A DNA stretch of 64,000 nt from Futiania mangrovi. Its GTDB lineage: Bacteria; Pseudomonadota; Alphaproteobacteria; Futianiales; Futianiaceae. The notes below the pieces were generated by a model. The model did no database searches and had not been told where the DNA came from. It was given only the letters and a program-made list of their open reading frames with translations. The translations under genes and the position numbers were made by a program. The first letter of the stretch is position 1; each line of letters starts with the position of its first letter. The DNA is taken from NCBI RefSeq assembly GCF_024158125.1, contig NZ_JAMZFT010000002.1, positions 186,001-250,000 on the forward strand, read 5' to 3'. Shown here piece after piece: positions 43,920-53,599 of this stretch.

Positions 43920-44131
43920 GATGCGTGGCTGTCCTCGGCGGTGACGGGGGCGGATGACTGCATCCTGAAGTATCCGGCGCCCCCGGGCACGGCAAGGCGC
44001 TTTGCAGCCGGCGGGAACGGCCTGCAACTCTTGCAATAGTCGTTGCGATGGCGTCTCATTCCCCGCGTGTGTCCGGCAGGAGATTCTGTCCGGGACGTCA
44101 GCTCACATTTCGACCAGGGGGAACGCACCTC

Positions 44132-44542
44132 ATGAGCAGCTACAGCATCGAGACGATCGAGGGTATCGGCCCGGCCTTCGGAGCCAAGCTGAAGACCGCG
44201 GGCATCACAACGACCGGAGCGCTGCTCAAGGCCGGTGCAGACCCGAAGGGCCGCAAGGCACTCGCGGAGAAGACCGGCATCGACGAGGCGAAGATCCGCG
44301 ACTGGTGCAACATGGCCGACCTCATGCGCATCAAGGGCGTGGGCGAGGAGTATTCGGAACTGCTCGAGAAGGCCGGCGTCGACACGGTCAAGGAACTGCG
44401 CAACCGCAAGGCCGACAACCTGCACGCCAAGATGGCGGAGGTGAACGCGGCCAGGAAGCTCGTGCGCCAGCTTCCCTCCCTGAAGCAGGTCGAATCGTGG
44501 GTTGCCCAGGCGAAGGAACTGCCGCCGACCATGACCTACTGA
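44132..44542 (+). CDS. DUF4332 helix-hairpin-helix protein
   Basis: 136 aa from ATG 44132 after AGGGGGA. SIETIEGIGPAFGAKLKTAG and a second IKGVGEEYSELLEKAGVD are paired helix-hairpin-helix motifs of DUF4332, found in small DNA-binding or scaffold-like proteins of unknown function. KIRDWCNMADLMR lies between them, and a third helical part ends the protein. It stands alone with its own perfect terminator at 44582-44612. The 212-base upstream gap has no clear promoter elements. Confidence 0.9.
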   Translation: MSSYSIETIEGIGPAFGAKLKTAGITTTGALLKAGADPKGRKALAEKTGIDEAKIRDWCNMADLMRIKGVGEEYSELLEKAGVDTVKELRNRKADNLHAKMAEVNAARKLVRQLPSLKQVESWVAQAKELPPTMTY

Positions 44543-44581
44543 GCGGACCTCTGGCGTCACTGACGCCCCCGTCATAATGTG

Positions 44582-44614
44582 AAAAGGCCGCCCCGGAAGA
44601 GGGCGGCCTTTTCT
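44582..44614 (+). terminator. Rho-independent terminator after the DUF4332 gene
   Basis: AAAAGGCCGCCC (44582-44593) and GGGCGGCCTTTT (44601-44612) form a perfect 12-bp stem with a 7-base loop, with the A/T ends supplying the T-tract. Confidence 0.92.
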
Positions 44615-44634
44615 GCTCGGGGAGGGGCGGACTC

Positions 44635-45141
44635 ATGACAGCAGGACGCATGACCGCAGGCGCGGTCATGTCGCTCGCGGTCCTTGGCGGGACGGTGGGC
44701 GCAAACATGGGCGCGTCTGCGGCGGACCTCGACCGCGGCGCGTATCTGGCGCAGATCATGGATTGCGGCGGCTGCCACACGCCGGGTGTGCTGGCAGGAA
44801 CGCCGGACATGACGCGCGCGCTCGCCGGATCGGAAATCGGCTTCGAGATTCCGGGCCTCGGTATCTTCTACCCGCCGAACCTGACCCCGGACGCGGCCAC
44901 CGGCCTCGGGTCCTGGACGGCGGAGCAGATGGTGACGGCGATCACGACGGGCGTGCGGCCCGACGGGCGCATCCTTGCCCCGATCATGCCCTATCACGCC
45001 TATTCCGCGCTGACGCCGGACGATGCGGCGGCTCTCGTCGCCTATCTGCGGACGCTCGCGCCGGTCAGCAACCAGGTCCCGTCTCCTGTCGGGCCGGAGG
45101 GGAAAGCGGTCGCGCCCTACCTCGGCCCGAAGACGCCGTGA
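44635..45141 (+). CDS. Periplasmic c-type cytochrome
   Basis: 168 aa. An N-terminal signal peptide (AGAVMSLAVLGGTVGANMGASA, cleavage near A-D at about residue 30) is followed by one heme site, CGGCH, in AQIMDCGGCHTPG. IMPYHAYSALTPDDAAALVAY supplies the axial Met and the cytochrome c fold's last helix. It resembles the cytochrome subunits of alcohol or aldehyde dehydrogenases and lone diheme-family relatives, but only one CxxCH is present. The partner is unknown; no dehydrogenase is adjacent. It ends 4 bases before the convergent ATPase gene. Confidence 0.9.
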   Translation: MTAGRMTAGAVMSLAVLGGTVGANMGASAADLDRGAYLAQIMDCGGCHTPGVLAGTPDMTRALAGSEIGFEIPGLGIFYPPNLTPDAATGLGSWTAEQMVTAITTGVRPDGRILAPIMPYHAYSALTPDDAAALVAYLRTLAPVSNQVPSPVGPEGKAVAPYLGPKTP

Positions 45142-45145
45142 CGGC

Positions 45146-46663
45146 CTAGCGCCCGCGGAACAGGCCGCCCAGGATGCCGCGCACGATCTGCCGGCCGAGC
45201 TGGGTACCGATGCTTCGGGCGACCGATTTCATCATGGCCTCGCCGGTGCTCTGCCTCCGGGAGGAGGAGGTACGCGCCGTCGTGCGCTTCGGCGGCAGGT
45301 CGACGTCGTAGCGGCGGCGTTCGGCGGTACTGCGCTCCACCTCCTGCGCCCGGGCCTCCGTCTCCGCCACCTGCTTTGCCCGCGCCTCGAGCATTTCCGA
45401 GGCCGACACGCGGTCGATCGTGGTGTCGTAGCGCCCGGCGACGGGGGAATGGCCAATCGTTTCCGTCCGCTCCGCCGCGCTGACGGGGCCGAGGCGCGAC
45501 GATGGCGGCCGGATCAGCGTGCGGTCGACGATGCCGGGGATACCCTTGGCCTCGAGCGTGGAGACGAGCGCCTCGCCCACGCCCAGTTCGGTGATGACAT
45601 CCGCGACCTTGAAGGCCGGGTTCGGGCGGAACGTCTCGGCCGCCGCGCGCACCGCCTTCTGGTCGCGCGGGGTGAAGGCGCGCAGCGCGTGCTGCACCCG
45701 GTTGCCGAGCTGGCCCAGCACCGTGTCCGGCACGTCGATGGGATTCTGCGTCACGAAATAGACGCCTACCCCCTTCGACCGTATGAGGCGCACCACTTGC
45801 TCCACCTTGTCAACGAGCGCGGCGGGCGCATCGTCGAACAGCAGGTGCGCCTCGTCGAAGAAGAAGACGAGCTTCGGCTTGTCCGGGTCGCCCACCTCCG
45901 GCAGGTCCTCGAACAGTTCCGACAGGAGCCACAGCAGGAAGGTCGCGTAGAGGCGGGGGCTCTGCATCAGGCGGTCGGCGGCGAGGATCGAGACGACGCC
46001 GCGCCCGTCCTGCGTCGTGCGCATGAGATCGGCGAGTTCGAGCGCCGGCTCCCCGAAGAAGTGCGCCGCGCCCTGGTTCTCGAGCACCAGCAGGCGGCGC
46101 TGGATCGCGCCCACGCTCGCCGCCGAGACATTGCCATAGGTCGTGGTCAGGCTGGCCGCGTTCTCCGCCACGTGCTGCAGAAGCGCGCGCAGGTCCTTCA
46201 GGTCGAGCAGCAGGAGACCCTGCTCGTCGGCGACGCGGAAGGCGATGTTCAGCACGCCTTCCTGCGTGTCGTTGAGGTCGAGCAGGCGCGACAGCAGCAG
46301 CGGGCCCATCTCGCTGATCGTCGTGCGGATCGGGTGCCCCTGCTCCCCGAACAGGTCCCAGAAGACGACCGGGAAGGCGTCGAAGCCATAGTCGTCGAGG
46401 CCGATCGTCTTCGCCCGCTCGACAAGCTTGGGCGCCACCTTGTCCTCGGGCTTTCCGGCGCGCGACAGGCCGGCGAGGTCGCCCTTCACGTCCGCCATGA
46501 AGACCGGCACGCCCGCCGCCGAGAACCCTTCCGCCATGATCTGCAGGCTGACGGTCTTGCCGGTGCCCGTGGCGCCTGCGATCAGCCCGTGCCGGTTGGC
46601 GTATTTCAGCGCCAGCGCCTGAACCTTCTCGCCGCGCCCCAGATAGATCGTGCCGTCGCCCAT
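45146..46663 (-). CDS. HerA-like ATPase, DUF853 family
   Basis: 505 aa from ATG 46663, which follows GGAGGGAACGG; an ATG at 46690 is less likely. Walker [21 protein letters not shown], then [17 protein letters not shown] and [18 protein letters not shown] are DUF853 signatures. Walker B is [18 protein letters not shown], with [20 protein letters not shown] as sensor. The C-terminus is basic and Arg/Ser-rich, ending in an amphipathic stretch. The family contains bacterial HerA/YjgR-like ATPases of uncertain role, possibly in DNA processing. No NurA-type nuclease is beside it. Confidence 0.9.
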   Translation of the reverse strand: MGDGTIYLGRGEKVQALALKYANRHGLIAGATGTGKTVSLQIMAEGFSAAGVPVFMADVKGDLAGLSRAGKPEDKVAPKLVERAKTIGLDDYGFDAFPVVFWDLFGEQGHPIRTTISEMGPLLLSRLLDLNDTQEGVLNIAFRVADEQGLLLLDLKDLRALLQHVAENAASLTTTYGNVSAASVGAIQRRLLVLENQGAAHFFGEPALELADLMRTTQDGRGVVSILAADRLMQSPRLYATFLLWLLSELFEDLPEVGDPDKPKLVFFFDEAHLLFDDAPAALVDKVEQVVRLIRSKGVGVYFVTQNPIDVPDTVLGQLGNRVQHALRAFTPRDQKAVRAAAETFRPNPAFKVADVITELGVGEALVSTLEAKGIPGIVDRTLIRPPSSRLGPVSAAERTETIGHSPVAGRYDTTIDRVSASEMLEARAKQVAETEARAQEVERSTAERRRYDVDLPPKRTTARTSSSRRQSTGEAMMKSVARSIGTQLGRQIVRGILGGLFRGR

Positions 46664-46727
46664 GCCTTGCCGTTCCCTCCGCTCGCTCAACTCACTGGAT
46701 AGCCGGAAACGGGCCGTGCATCCAGCG

Positions 46728-48146
46728 TCAGGCGGCGGGGTCGCGCGGCAGCATCCGGTTGAGGCCCATCGCCCCCTCGAGATGGCGGGCCGCGGTCAGG
46801 ATCCCGGCCTCTCCCATGCGCGGGCCGACGATCTGCAGGCCCACGGGCAAGCCGTCCTTCGTCAGTCCCGCTGGCACCGAGGCGGCCGGGCAACTCGTCA
46901 CCGAGATCGCGAAGGTGATCGCCAGCCAGTCCACATAATTGTCGAAGCGGTGTCCTTCGACCTCCTCCACGTAGCGCGTCTCGACCGCGAAGGGCGGCAC
47001 GACGGCGGCAGGCGCGAGCAGCACGTCATAGGTCTCGAAGAAGCGCGCCATCTCGTGCCACACCCGGCCGCGGGCGAGTTCCGCCTGGCCGATCTCCTCC
47101 GCCGTGAGCTTCAGGCCGCGCTCGATGTTCCAGACGATATCGGGTTTCAGCATGTCGCGCCGGTCGCGGTAATGCTCCGCCATCTCGGCGGCGAACCACA
47201 GCGCGCGCAGCGTCTGGAACGCATCCTTCGCGCCGGTCAGATCGGGCGAGACCTCTTCCACGACCGCGCCCATCTCCTGGAACCGCCGGGCGGCGGCGGC
47301 GCAGATCTCGCGCACCTCCGACGATACGGGACCGAGGCCGAGGTCCGGGCTGAACGCCACGCGCTTCGGCGGCGCGCCGGTGCGCACGGCCTCCAGCACG
47401 GTGCGGCCCGGTGCGGGCAGGGACAGCGGATCGTCGGCGTGCGGATGGCTCATGGCGTCGAGCAGAAGCGCCACGTCCTCCACCGACCTGCCCATCGGCC
47501 CCTCGACGAACAGCGGGCTGAACGGCTGCGGCACGGGTGCGCGCGGCACCCGGCCCGGTGTCGTGCGCAGGCCGACGATGCCGTTGAAGCTCGCCGGCGT
47601 CCTGAGCGAACCGCCGAGGTCGGAGCCGGTCGCGCCCCACACCTCGCCCGCCGCCAGCGCCGCCGCCGACCCGCCAGAGGAACCGGCGACCGACATGGCG
47701 GTGTTCCATGGGTTGCGGGTGCGCCCGAACACCTCGTTGAAGGTGCTGGCGCCCGCCCCAAACTCTGGCGTGTTCGACTTGGCGACGACGATGCCGCCCT
47801 GGTCTTCGAGCGTGGAGACGAGCGCGTCGCTCTTTGCCGGAACGTGATCCCTGAAGATCGGCGAGCCCCAGGTGGTGCGCACGCCCGCGACCGGGTTCAG
47901 GTCCTTGACCGCGATCGGCAGGCCGCACAGCAGCCCCTCCCGCGCGGTCCCGGCCATGATGCGGCGGGCATGGTCGCGCGCCCGGTCGAGGCACAGGGTC
48001 GGCAGCGCGTTGATCGCGGGCTCCACCGCCGCGATGCGGGCCGCCACCGCCTCGACGAGGTCGAGGGGGCTCACTTCGCGCGCGATCAGCAGGTCGCGCA
48101 CGGTGACGGCACTCAGCCGGATCAGATCGTCGCCCGCGTATCCCAT
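46728..48146 (-). CDS. Amidase signature family enzyme
   Basis: 472 aa from ATG 48146 (GGAGGATGGAAC upstream). The Ser-cisSer-Lys triad is visible: [20 protein letters not shown] (Lys), then [16 protein letters not shown] and [21 protein letters not shown] (the two Ser). The C-terminal [18 protein letters not shown] and [15 protein letters not shown] are also typical. Length is normal. It is not GatA, because the other Gat subunits are absent and the sequence diverges. The substrate is unknown. Its start overlaps the end of rlmJ by 25 bases, so it may be translated from the same transcript. Confidence 0.9.
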   Translation of the reverse strand: MGYAGDDLIRLSAVTVRDLLIAREVSPLDLVEAVAARIAAVEPAINALPTLCLDRARDHARRIMAGTAREGLLCGLPIAVKDLNPVAGVRTTWGSPIFRDHVPAKSDALVSTLEDQGGIVVAKSNTPEFGAGASTFNEVFGRTRNPWNTAMSVAGSSGGSAAALAAGEVWGATGSDLGGSLRTPASFNGIVGLRTTPGRVPRAPVPQPFSPLFVEGPMGRSVEDVALLLDAMSHPHADDPLSLPAPGRTVLEAVRTGAPPKRVAFSPDLGLGPVSSEVREICAAAARRFQEMGAVVEEVSPDLTGAKDAFQTLRALWFAAEMAEHYRDRRDMLKPDIVWNIERGLKLTAEEIGQAELARGRVWHEMARFFETYDVLLAPAAVVPPFAVETRYVEEVEGHRFDNYVDWLAITFAISVTSCPAASVPAGLTKDGLPVGLQIVGPRMGEAGILTAARHLEGAMGLNRMLPRDPAA

Positions 48147-48997
48147 GTTCCATCCTCCCTGCGATGGTCGAAGCGCCACCCGCCGCCCGCACCCGCGCCA
48201 AGATGCGCGGCAAGCCAGGCGAGCGCGGCGGCGGTCTCTTCCGCCCACCCCCAGGGAGGATTGACGGCCAGCAGGGCCGCAGATGCAAGCCCCGCCGCAC
48301 GCGGGTCCGTGTCGCGCACCAGTTCTGCGATGGCGATCTCGCGCTGCGCGGCGTCGGCGGCCGCCGCCTCGAAGGCGCGCGCGGCGTCGCGGTCCTTGAC
48401 CGGATACCAGACGAGAAAGACACCCGTCGGCCAGCGCCGCACCGCCTGCGCCAGGCGCCTCGAAAGCGTCTGGAACTCTCGCCGGTCCTCGAAGGGCGGG
48501 TCGATCAGCACCAGCCCCCGCCGCTCCGGCGGCGGCACGAGGCTGAGGAGCGCCGCCCAGCCGTCCTCGGCGCGCACCTCCACCCCGCGGCGCCCACGCA
48601 TCAGGGCGGAGAGCGCCGCCGCCTCCCCCTCCTGCCGCTCCACGAAGACCGCGCGATCCTGCGGCCGCAGCCGGTCCGCCACGAGCAGTGGCGAGCCCGG
48701 ATAGACCGTCAGCCCATCGGCGTTCAACGCTGCGACCGCATCGGCCAGACGGCGCACGGCTGCGGGCAGGTCCGCCCCCTCGCGCGCGGCGGCCATCACG
48801 CGCGCGATGCCGTCTTTCCATTCGGGGCTGCGCGCGGCTTCGGCGCTATCGAGTTCGTAGCGGCCGCGCCCGGCGTGGGTGTCGAGCACGCAGAGCGGCT
48901 TGTCCTTCGCGCCCATGCGGTCGAGCGCGGAGAGCAGTCCCGCATGCTTCAGCACATCGGCGAAATTGCCCGCGTGGAAGGCGTGGCGGTAATTCAC
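48122..48997 (-). CDS. rlmJ: 23S rRNA (adenine(2030)-N6)-methyltransferase
   Basis: 291 aa with a GTG start that overlaps the ccmI stop (GTGA). RlmJ methylates A2030 of 23S rRNA. NYRHAFHAGNFADVLKH is the defining N-terminus. PLCVLDTHAGRGRYEL is the SAM-binding motif, YPGSPLLVADRLRPQDR follows, and RRGLVLIDPPFEDRREFQ contains the DPPF catalytic motif. YPVKDRDAARAF also matches. Long in-frame upstream codons run inside ccmI and are not coding. The C-terminal tail overlaps the amidase gene. Confidence 0.93.
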   Translation of the reverse strand: MNYRHAFHAGNFADVLKHAGLLSALDRMGAKDKPLCVLDTHAGRGRYELDSAEAARSPEWKDGIARVMAAAREGADLPAAVRRLADAVAALNADGLTVYPGSPLLVADRLRPQDRAVFVERQEGEAAALSALMRGRRGVEVRAEDGWAALLSLVPPPERRGLVLIDPPFEDRREFQTLSRRLAQAVRRWPTGVFLVWYPVKDRDAARAFEAAAADAAQREIAIAELVRDTDPRAAGLASAALLAVNPPWGWAEETAAALAWLAAHLGAGAGGGWRFDHRREDGTWDTRATI

Positions 48998-49878
48998 TGC
49001 GCGGACCCGGAACGCCCGTCGCCGCCCGGCAGGCGCGACAGCGCCTCTGCAAGCTGCGCCCGGCCGGGCGCCCCCTCCTCCAGCGTGTCGAGCAGGCGGC
49101 CCCAATAGCCGCGGACGGCATCGAAGTCCTCGGCAGCCGCGGCACGGCGGCCGAGATGCCACAAGGCAGGCCGGCTTTCCGGATCGGCGTCGAGCGCGGA
49201 ACGGAAGGCCGCCGCGGCCTCGTCCGTCACCTCGCCCTGGGCGACCGTCACGAGCGTCTCGCCATATTCGGCGAGCAGGTCGGGCGCGGGCCCCTGCTGC
49301 AGTGCGAGCGCGCGCCGGTAGGCTTCGACCGCGGCGTCCGGCTCTTGCAGCGCGAGGCGGGTCCGGGCGAGCAGCAGCCAGCCGGTTTGCTCGCCCGGAT
49401 GCTCGGCAAGCCGCGCCTCGATCCGTTCCGCCAGTTGCACAACCTCCTCGCGGCTGGCAGCGCCCGGGTCTTCGGCGACGCGGGTGGCAAAGGGCTGCGC
49501 AGGCAAGCCGGGGGCGCCAAGCCACAGATAGCCGCCCACGGCGACAACAGGCACAAGCGCCATCACGGCGCCAGCCACGGCACGATGCATGCGCCCATGG
49601 CCGGCGGGCGCACGCCCCTCGCCCCCGCCGGCCTCCGACGCGGCCAGCAGGCGGCGGCCGATCTCGGCACGCGCCTCGGCAGCCTCGCGCTCGGAGACAA
49701 GACCCGCCGCCCTGTCACGCTCCACCTGGGCGATCTGATCGCGATAGACCTCGGCGCTGCTTGCATCGTGCGCACGCACATGGGCCTCGCGCCGCCGCAA
49801 CGGCACCAGGAGAGCCGCCACCGCGCCCAGTGTCATCAGGGCGGCAAGCAGTACGAACAGCAGGGTCGAAACGCTCAT
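48994..49878 (-). CDS. ccmI: Cytochrome c biogenesis protein CcmI/CycH
   Basis: 294 aa from ATG 49878 (GGAG upstream). An N-terminal helix (TLLFVLLAALMTLGAVAALLVPL), a cytoplasmic loop with the leucine-rich EVYRDQIAQVERDRAAGL stretch, a second helix (AVAGAVMALVPVVAVGGYLWL) and a periplasmic TPR region (TGWLLLARTRLALQEPDAAV) match CcmI, which presents apocytochrome c for heme attachment. It stands apart from any ccmABCDEFGH genes in this window and is coupled to rlmJ. The cytochrome at 44635-45141 would need such machinery. Confidence 0.88.
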   Translation of the reverse strand: MSVSTLLFVLLAALMTLGAVAALLVPLRRREAHVRAHDASSAEVYRDQIAQVERDRAAGLVSEREAAEARAEIGRRLLAASEAGGGEGRAPAGHGRMHRAVAGAVMALVPVVAVGGYLWLGAPGLPAQPFATRVAEDPGAASREEVVQLAERIEARLAEHPGEQTGWLLLARTRLALQEPDAAVEAYRRALALQQGPAPDLLAEYGETLVTVAQGEVTDEAAAAFRSALDADPESRPALWHLGRRAAAAEDFDAVRGYWGRLLDTLEEGAPGRAQLAEALSRLPGGDGRSGSAQ

Positions 49879-49989
49879 CGGGGCACTCCACGACGCCAAA
49901 CGCGCGCACCCTACCCGCGCGCGCCCGCGAAGGGTAGTGTCAGGACGCCGCGGCCCGCCCCTTTGCGCAGGCCCTCCTGCAACGGACCG

Positions 49990-51654
49990 TCAGCGCGCCT
50001 GGGTGCCCCGGATGTCGGCCAGCGTCTTCGCGGGCAGGATCGCCTCCGGGTCCAGCCTGATCTCCACGATCGCCGGTCCGCCGCTGTCGAGCGCGCGCCG
50101 GAAGGCGGGGGCGAACTCCTCCGTCCGCACCACCGTCTCGCCATGGCCGCCATAGGCACGGGCGAGCGCGGCAAAATCCGGATTCGTCAGCTCCGTCGCG
50201 CTGACCCGGCCGGGATAGGCCTTCTCCTGGTGCATGCGGATCGTGCCGTACATGGAATTGTTGACGACCACGGTGACGAGGCCCAGCCCGTACCGCGCCG
50301 CGGTCGCCATTTCCTGCCCGGTCATCAGGAAGCAGCCGTCGCCCGCGAAATTGACCACGGTCCGCTCCGGCGCGATGCGCTTTGCGCCGACCGCGGCAGG
50401 CAGGCCGTAGCCCATCGACCCACTGGTCGGCGCAAGCTGCGTGCGCCAGTGCCGGAAGCGGTGGAAGCGGTGGACCCAGGCGGTGTAGTTGCCGGCCCCG
50501 TTGGAGACGATGGCATCCTCCGGCACCATCTCGCCCACGGTGCGCACGACCTCGGCCATCTGCACGGGACCTGCGTTCGGCACCGGCTGCGACCAGGCGA
50601 GGAAGCCCGCGCGTGCCGCCTTCGTCCGCTCCGCCCAGAGACGCGCGCGCGGCGGAGCGAGGTTCGCCAGCGCCGCCGTCATCGCCTTCGCGCCCGCCGC
50701 GAGCCCGAGCGCGGGGCGGTAGACATGGCCGATCTCGTCGGCCGAGGCGTGGGCGTGTATCAGCACCTGCTGGGGATCGGGCGGGGTGACGAGCGTGTAG
50801 CCCGAGGTCGTCATCTCCCCCAGCCGCGCGCCGAGGACGAGCAGGACGTCGGCATCCCGCACCCGGGCGGCGAGCTGCGGGTCGATGCCGATGCCGACGT
50901 GGCCGGCATAGGACGCGCTGTCGCCGGACATGTAGTCCTGGCAGCGCAGCGACAGGCCGACGGGCAGTTCCCACGCTTCGGCGAAGGCGCGCAGGTCGCG
51001 GGCGGCATTGCCGTCCCAGCCGCCGCCTCCCGCGATCACGAAGGGCCGTTCGGCGCGCGAGAGCAGGTCGGCCAGCGTGTCCATGTCCGCGCTCGCCGGG
51101 TGCGCCGCGACCGGGCGGGCCGGGCGCACGTCGCTCACCTCCGCATGCTCGCGCAGCATGTCCTCCGGCAGCGCCAGCACGACCGGGCCCGGCCGGCCCG
51201 AGACGGCGATGTGGAAGGCGCGGCTCACATATTCGGGCACGCGGGCAGGGTCGTCGATCTCGGCCGCCCACTTGGCCAGCGGGCCGAACATGGCGCGGTA
51301 GTCGACCTCCTGGAATGCTTCCCGGTCGCGCTGATCGCGGCCGACCTGACCGATGAACAGGATCATCGGCGTGGAGTCCTGGAAGGCGATGTGCACGCCC
51401 GCGCTCGCATTGGTCGCGCCCGGACCGCGGGTGACGAACGCGATGCCGGGCTTGCCGGTCATCTTGCCCGCCGCCTCGGCCATGATGGCCGCGCCGCTTT
51501 CGTGGCGGCAGACGGTCACGCCGATGTCGCGGCCCACGAAGGCGTCGAGCACGGCGAGGAAGCTCTCGCCCGGCACGCAGAAGGCGTGGTCGGCGCCGTG
51601 GCCGATCAGCGCGTCGACAAGGATCTCGGCGCCGGTGCGCGCGGGTTTCGTCAT
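49990..51654 (-). CDS. Thiamine-diphosphate-dependent enzyme, acetolactate synthase-like
   Basis: 554 aa from ATG 51654. The N-terminal domain has the catalytic Glu in VTVCRHESGAAIMAEAAG and FVTRGPGATNASAGVH. The central domain is of the acetolactate synthase type, and the C-terminal ThDP motif runs GDGCFLMTGQEMATAARYGL to VVVNNSMYG, the Gly-Asp-Gly...Asn-Asn signature. No small regulatory subunit (ilvH) follows, so it is probably not biosynthetic acetolactate synthase; oxalyl, sulfopyruvate or other keto-acid decarboxylases are possible. An ATG at 51678 would add 8 residues. Confidence 0.88.
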   Translation of the reverse strand: MTKPARTGAEILVDALIGHGADHAFCVPGESFLAVLDAFVGRDIGVTVCRHESGAAIMAEAAGKMTGKPGIAFVTRGPGATNASAGVHIAFQDSTPMILFIGQVGRDQRDREAFQEVDYRAMFGPLAKWAAEIDDPARVPEYVSRAFHIAVSGRPGPVVLALPEDMLREHAEVSDVRPARPVAAHPASADMDTLADLLSRAERPFVIAGGGGWDGNAARDLRAFAEAWELPVGLSLRCQDYMSGDSASYAGHVGIGIDPQLAARVRDADVLLVLGARLGEMTTSGYTLVTPPDPQQVLIHAHASADEIGHVYRPALGLAAGAKAMTAALANLAPPRARLWAERTKAARAGFLAWSQPVPNAGPVQMAEVVRTVGEMVPEDAIVSNGAGNYTAWVHRFHRFRHWRTQLAPTSGSMGYGLPAAVGAKRIAPERTVVNFAGDGCFLMTGQEMATAARYGLGLVTVVVNNSMYGTIRMHQEKAYPGRVSATELTNPDFAALARAYGGHGETVVRTEEFAPAFRRALDSGGPAIVEIRLDPEAILPAKTLADIRGTQAR

Positions 51655-51754
51655 TTCATCCCCCTTGTGCTGGCCCATTGGCGGGCCGGTTCGGGCGGTC
51701 TGGCCGCCTCTTCAGGATACCCGCGGACGGCGGCTTACCGCCCGCGCAGGCCGG

Positions 51755-52492
51755 TCAGCTCCAGTCGGGCCGCGGGATCGCGCGGTGCGCAGCCCTGAGC
51801 GCCTCCGACCAGCTGTCGCTGATCATGCGGAAATAGGCGTCGTCCTCCATGATCCGCCGGCGCAGTTCCACCTGCGCCGCGTCGCGCCGGATTACCAGAA
51901 GGTCGATCGGCATGCCGACGGTCAGGTTCGAACGCAGCGTCGAATCCATGGAAATGAGCGCGAGCTTCACCCCGTCGTAGATGTCGGTGTCGAAGGTCAC
52001 GGCGCGGTCGAGAATCGGCTTGCCGTACTTGTGCTCGCCGATCTGCAGGAAGGGCGTGTCCGCCGTCGCCTCGATGAAATTGCCGGCCGCGTAGATCTGG
52101 AAGAGGCGCATGGTCCGCCCCGCGATCTGCCCGCCGAGCAGCAGGGACACGTCGAAGGGCACGCCCTGTTCCTTCAGCGCCTCGCCGTCGATCCGGAAGG
52201 CCTCGCGCACCGCGCGCCCGACAAGCTGGGCGGCGCGGAACATGGTCGGCACGCTCATCAGCGTTTCCACCTTGCCGGTCGCCTCGTCCTCCAGCCCCTC
52301 GGCCAGCATGTTCACGATCGCCTGGCTGAGGGCGAGATTGCCCGCCGTCAGCATGGCCATCACCCGCTCGCCCGGCTTCTCGAACAGGTGCATCTTGCCG
52401 AAGGTCGAGATGTGGTCGACGCCTGCATTCGTTCGCGTGTCTGACAGCAGGACAAGGCCGTCGCGAAGATGCAGCGCAACGCAATAGGTCAT
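51755..52492 (-). CDS. Anbu, ancestral beta-subunit proteasome-like protease
   Basis: 245 aa from ATG 52492. MTYCVALHLRDGLVLLSDTR, TNAGVDHISTFGKMHLFE is the Anbu N-terminus. After Met removal the Thr becomes residue 1, with Asp17 (SDTR) and Lys32 (FGKM) at the positions expected of a proteasome catalytic set. MLTAGNLALSQAIVN and AAGNFIEATADTPFLQIGEH, KYGKPILDRA are characteristic. Anbu forms rings of unclear physiological substrate. It is downstream of alpha-E and circularly permuted ATP-grasp genes on the same strand, the usual Anbu neighbourhood, but the transglutaminase-like gene normally present is missing. Confidence 0.92.
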   Translation of the reverse strand: MTYCVALHLRDGLVLLSDTRTNAGVDHISTFGKMHLFEKPGERVMAMLTAGNLALSQAIVNMLAEGLEDEATGKVETLMSVPTMFRAAQLVGRAVREAFRIDGEALKEQGVPFDVSLLLGGQIAGRTMRLFQIYAAGNFIEATADTPFLQIGEHKYGKPILDRAVTFDTDIYDGVKLALISMDSTLRSNLTVGMPIDLLVIRRDAAQVELRRRIMEDDAYFRMISDSWSEALRAAHRAIPRPDWS

Positions 52493-52660
52493 GGCGGAAG
52501 CTCCTGCACGGGCAGGGGCGGCCGGTACGCGGCCGCTGGGAAGAGACGAGATCACGGGACTGGCCCTGCGCGACCGAAAACACTTATCGGACAAGGCCAA
52601 TAGCGCAAACGCGAACGCCGCGCCAGCGGGGCCTTGCGCAACCCACCCCCACGCCGGCAC

Positions 52661-53599
52661 CTACATCAGGAAGAACCGTCGGATCTCGCTGTCGAGCCGC
52701 GCCGTCCGGTTGATGTAGTCGGTCAGCACCTCGTGCAGGCCGGCCGTGAAGATGTCGTCGATCCGGGCGTACTTCAGCCGCGCGTGCAGCTCCGACGCCA
52801 GCCGGTGCGGCTCCCCGCCGCGTGTGTTCATCTCGCCGGTCAGAAGGTCCAGGTTGACCACGATCTGGTCGAAGGAGGCCCGCATGGAACGCGGCATCTC
52901 CGGCCGCAGCACCAGAAGTTCCGCCACGTTCCACGGCTTGATGCGGTCCTTGTAGACCCAGTGATAGGCCCTGAGCGCCGAAACCGCCCGCAGAAGCGCC
53001 GTCCAGTGGTGATAGTCCAGCGCGCCGCCCACGGGCTCGTGGCTCGGCAGCAGCACATGGTATTTCACGTCGAGGATCCGCGCGGTGTCGTCGGCCCGCT
53101 CCACATAGGTCCCGAGCTGCGTGAAGTAATAGGCGTCCGAGCGCAGCATCGTGTTCTTGTAGGCGCCGTTGAACTGCAGCGCGCGCCGCTTGGCCCAGTC
53201 GAGCACGCGGGCAATGCCGGTCTGGGTGAAGTCGGCGTCGCCGAGCGCCTGCGCCTCGAGCCAGGTCTCGTTGACGGCGTCCCACATGTCCTTGGTCAGC
53301 GCGGTGCGCACCGCGCGCGCGTTTGCCCGCGCGGTCGAGATGCAGGACAGGATGCTCGAGGGGTTGTCCGGGTCGCGCGCGAGATAGGGGATGACGCCGT
53401 CGGCGCTGAGCGGGCGGCCGGTCGCGCGGAACCCGGGCTCGCAGCCGGTTGCGATCAGGGTCGATGTCCACTCCGAATCGCGCGAGGTCCCGCTCATGCT
53501 GCCCATGCGCAGGCCGACCTCGAGCATCCGCGCCACGAAATCCATCCGCTCGACATAGCGGGCGAGCCAGTAGAGGCTGTTTGCGGTCCGGCTCAGCAT
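52661..53599 (-). CDS. Alpha-E domain protein (DUF403)
   Basis: 312 aa from ATG 53599, the base shared with the stop of the ATP-grasp gene. MLSRTANSLYWLARYVERMD is the signature start of the alpha-helical alpha-E family, and YFTQLGTYVERADDTARILD, KYHVLL is its internal repeat. It is all helical by appearance, without catalytic motifs. The family always travels with circularly permuted ATP-grasp proteins, often in peptide-modification or Anbu loci; the joint product is unknown. 168 bp separate it from Anbu. Confidence 0.92.
   Translation of the reverse strand: MLSRTANSLYWLARYVERMDFVARMLEVGLRMGSMSGTSRDSEWTSTLIATGCEPGFRATGRPLSADGVIPYLARDPDNPSSILSCISTARANARAVRTALTKDMWDAVNETWLEAQALGDADFTQTGIARVLDWAKRRALQFNGAYKNTMLRSDAYYFTQLGTYVERADDTARILDVKYHVLLPSHEPVGGALDYHHWTALLRAVSALRAYHWVYKDRIKPWNVAELLVLRPEMPRSMRASFDQIVVNLDLLTGEMNTRGGEPHRLASELHARLKYARIDDIFTAGLHEVLTDYINRTARLDSEIRRFFLM

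Noticed and set aside
43980..44131. Possible EcfG promoter before the DUF4332 gene (GGAAC near 44025 and a CGTT near 44040)
   Set aside because: The spacing is 22 bases, outside the 16-17 required.
48688..51798. Plus-strand open frame of 1036 codons across rlmJ, ccmI and the ThDP enzyme
   Set aside because: Antisense to conserved genes; composition of a mirror frame and no domain signatures.
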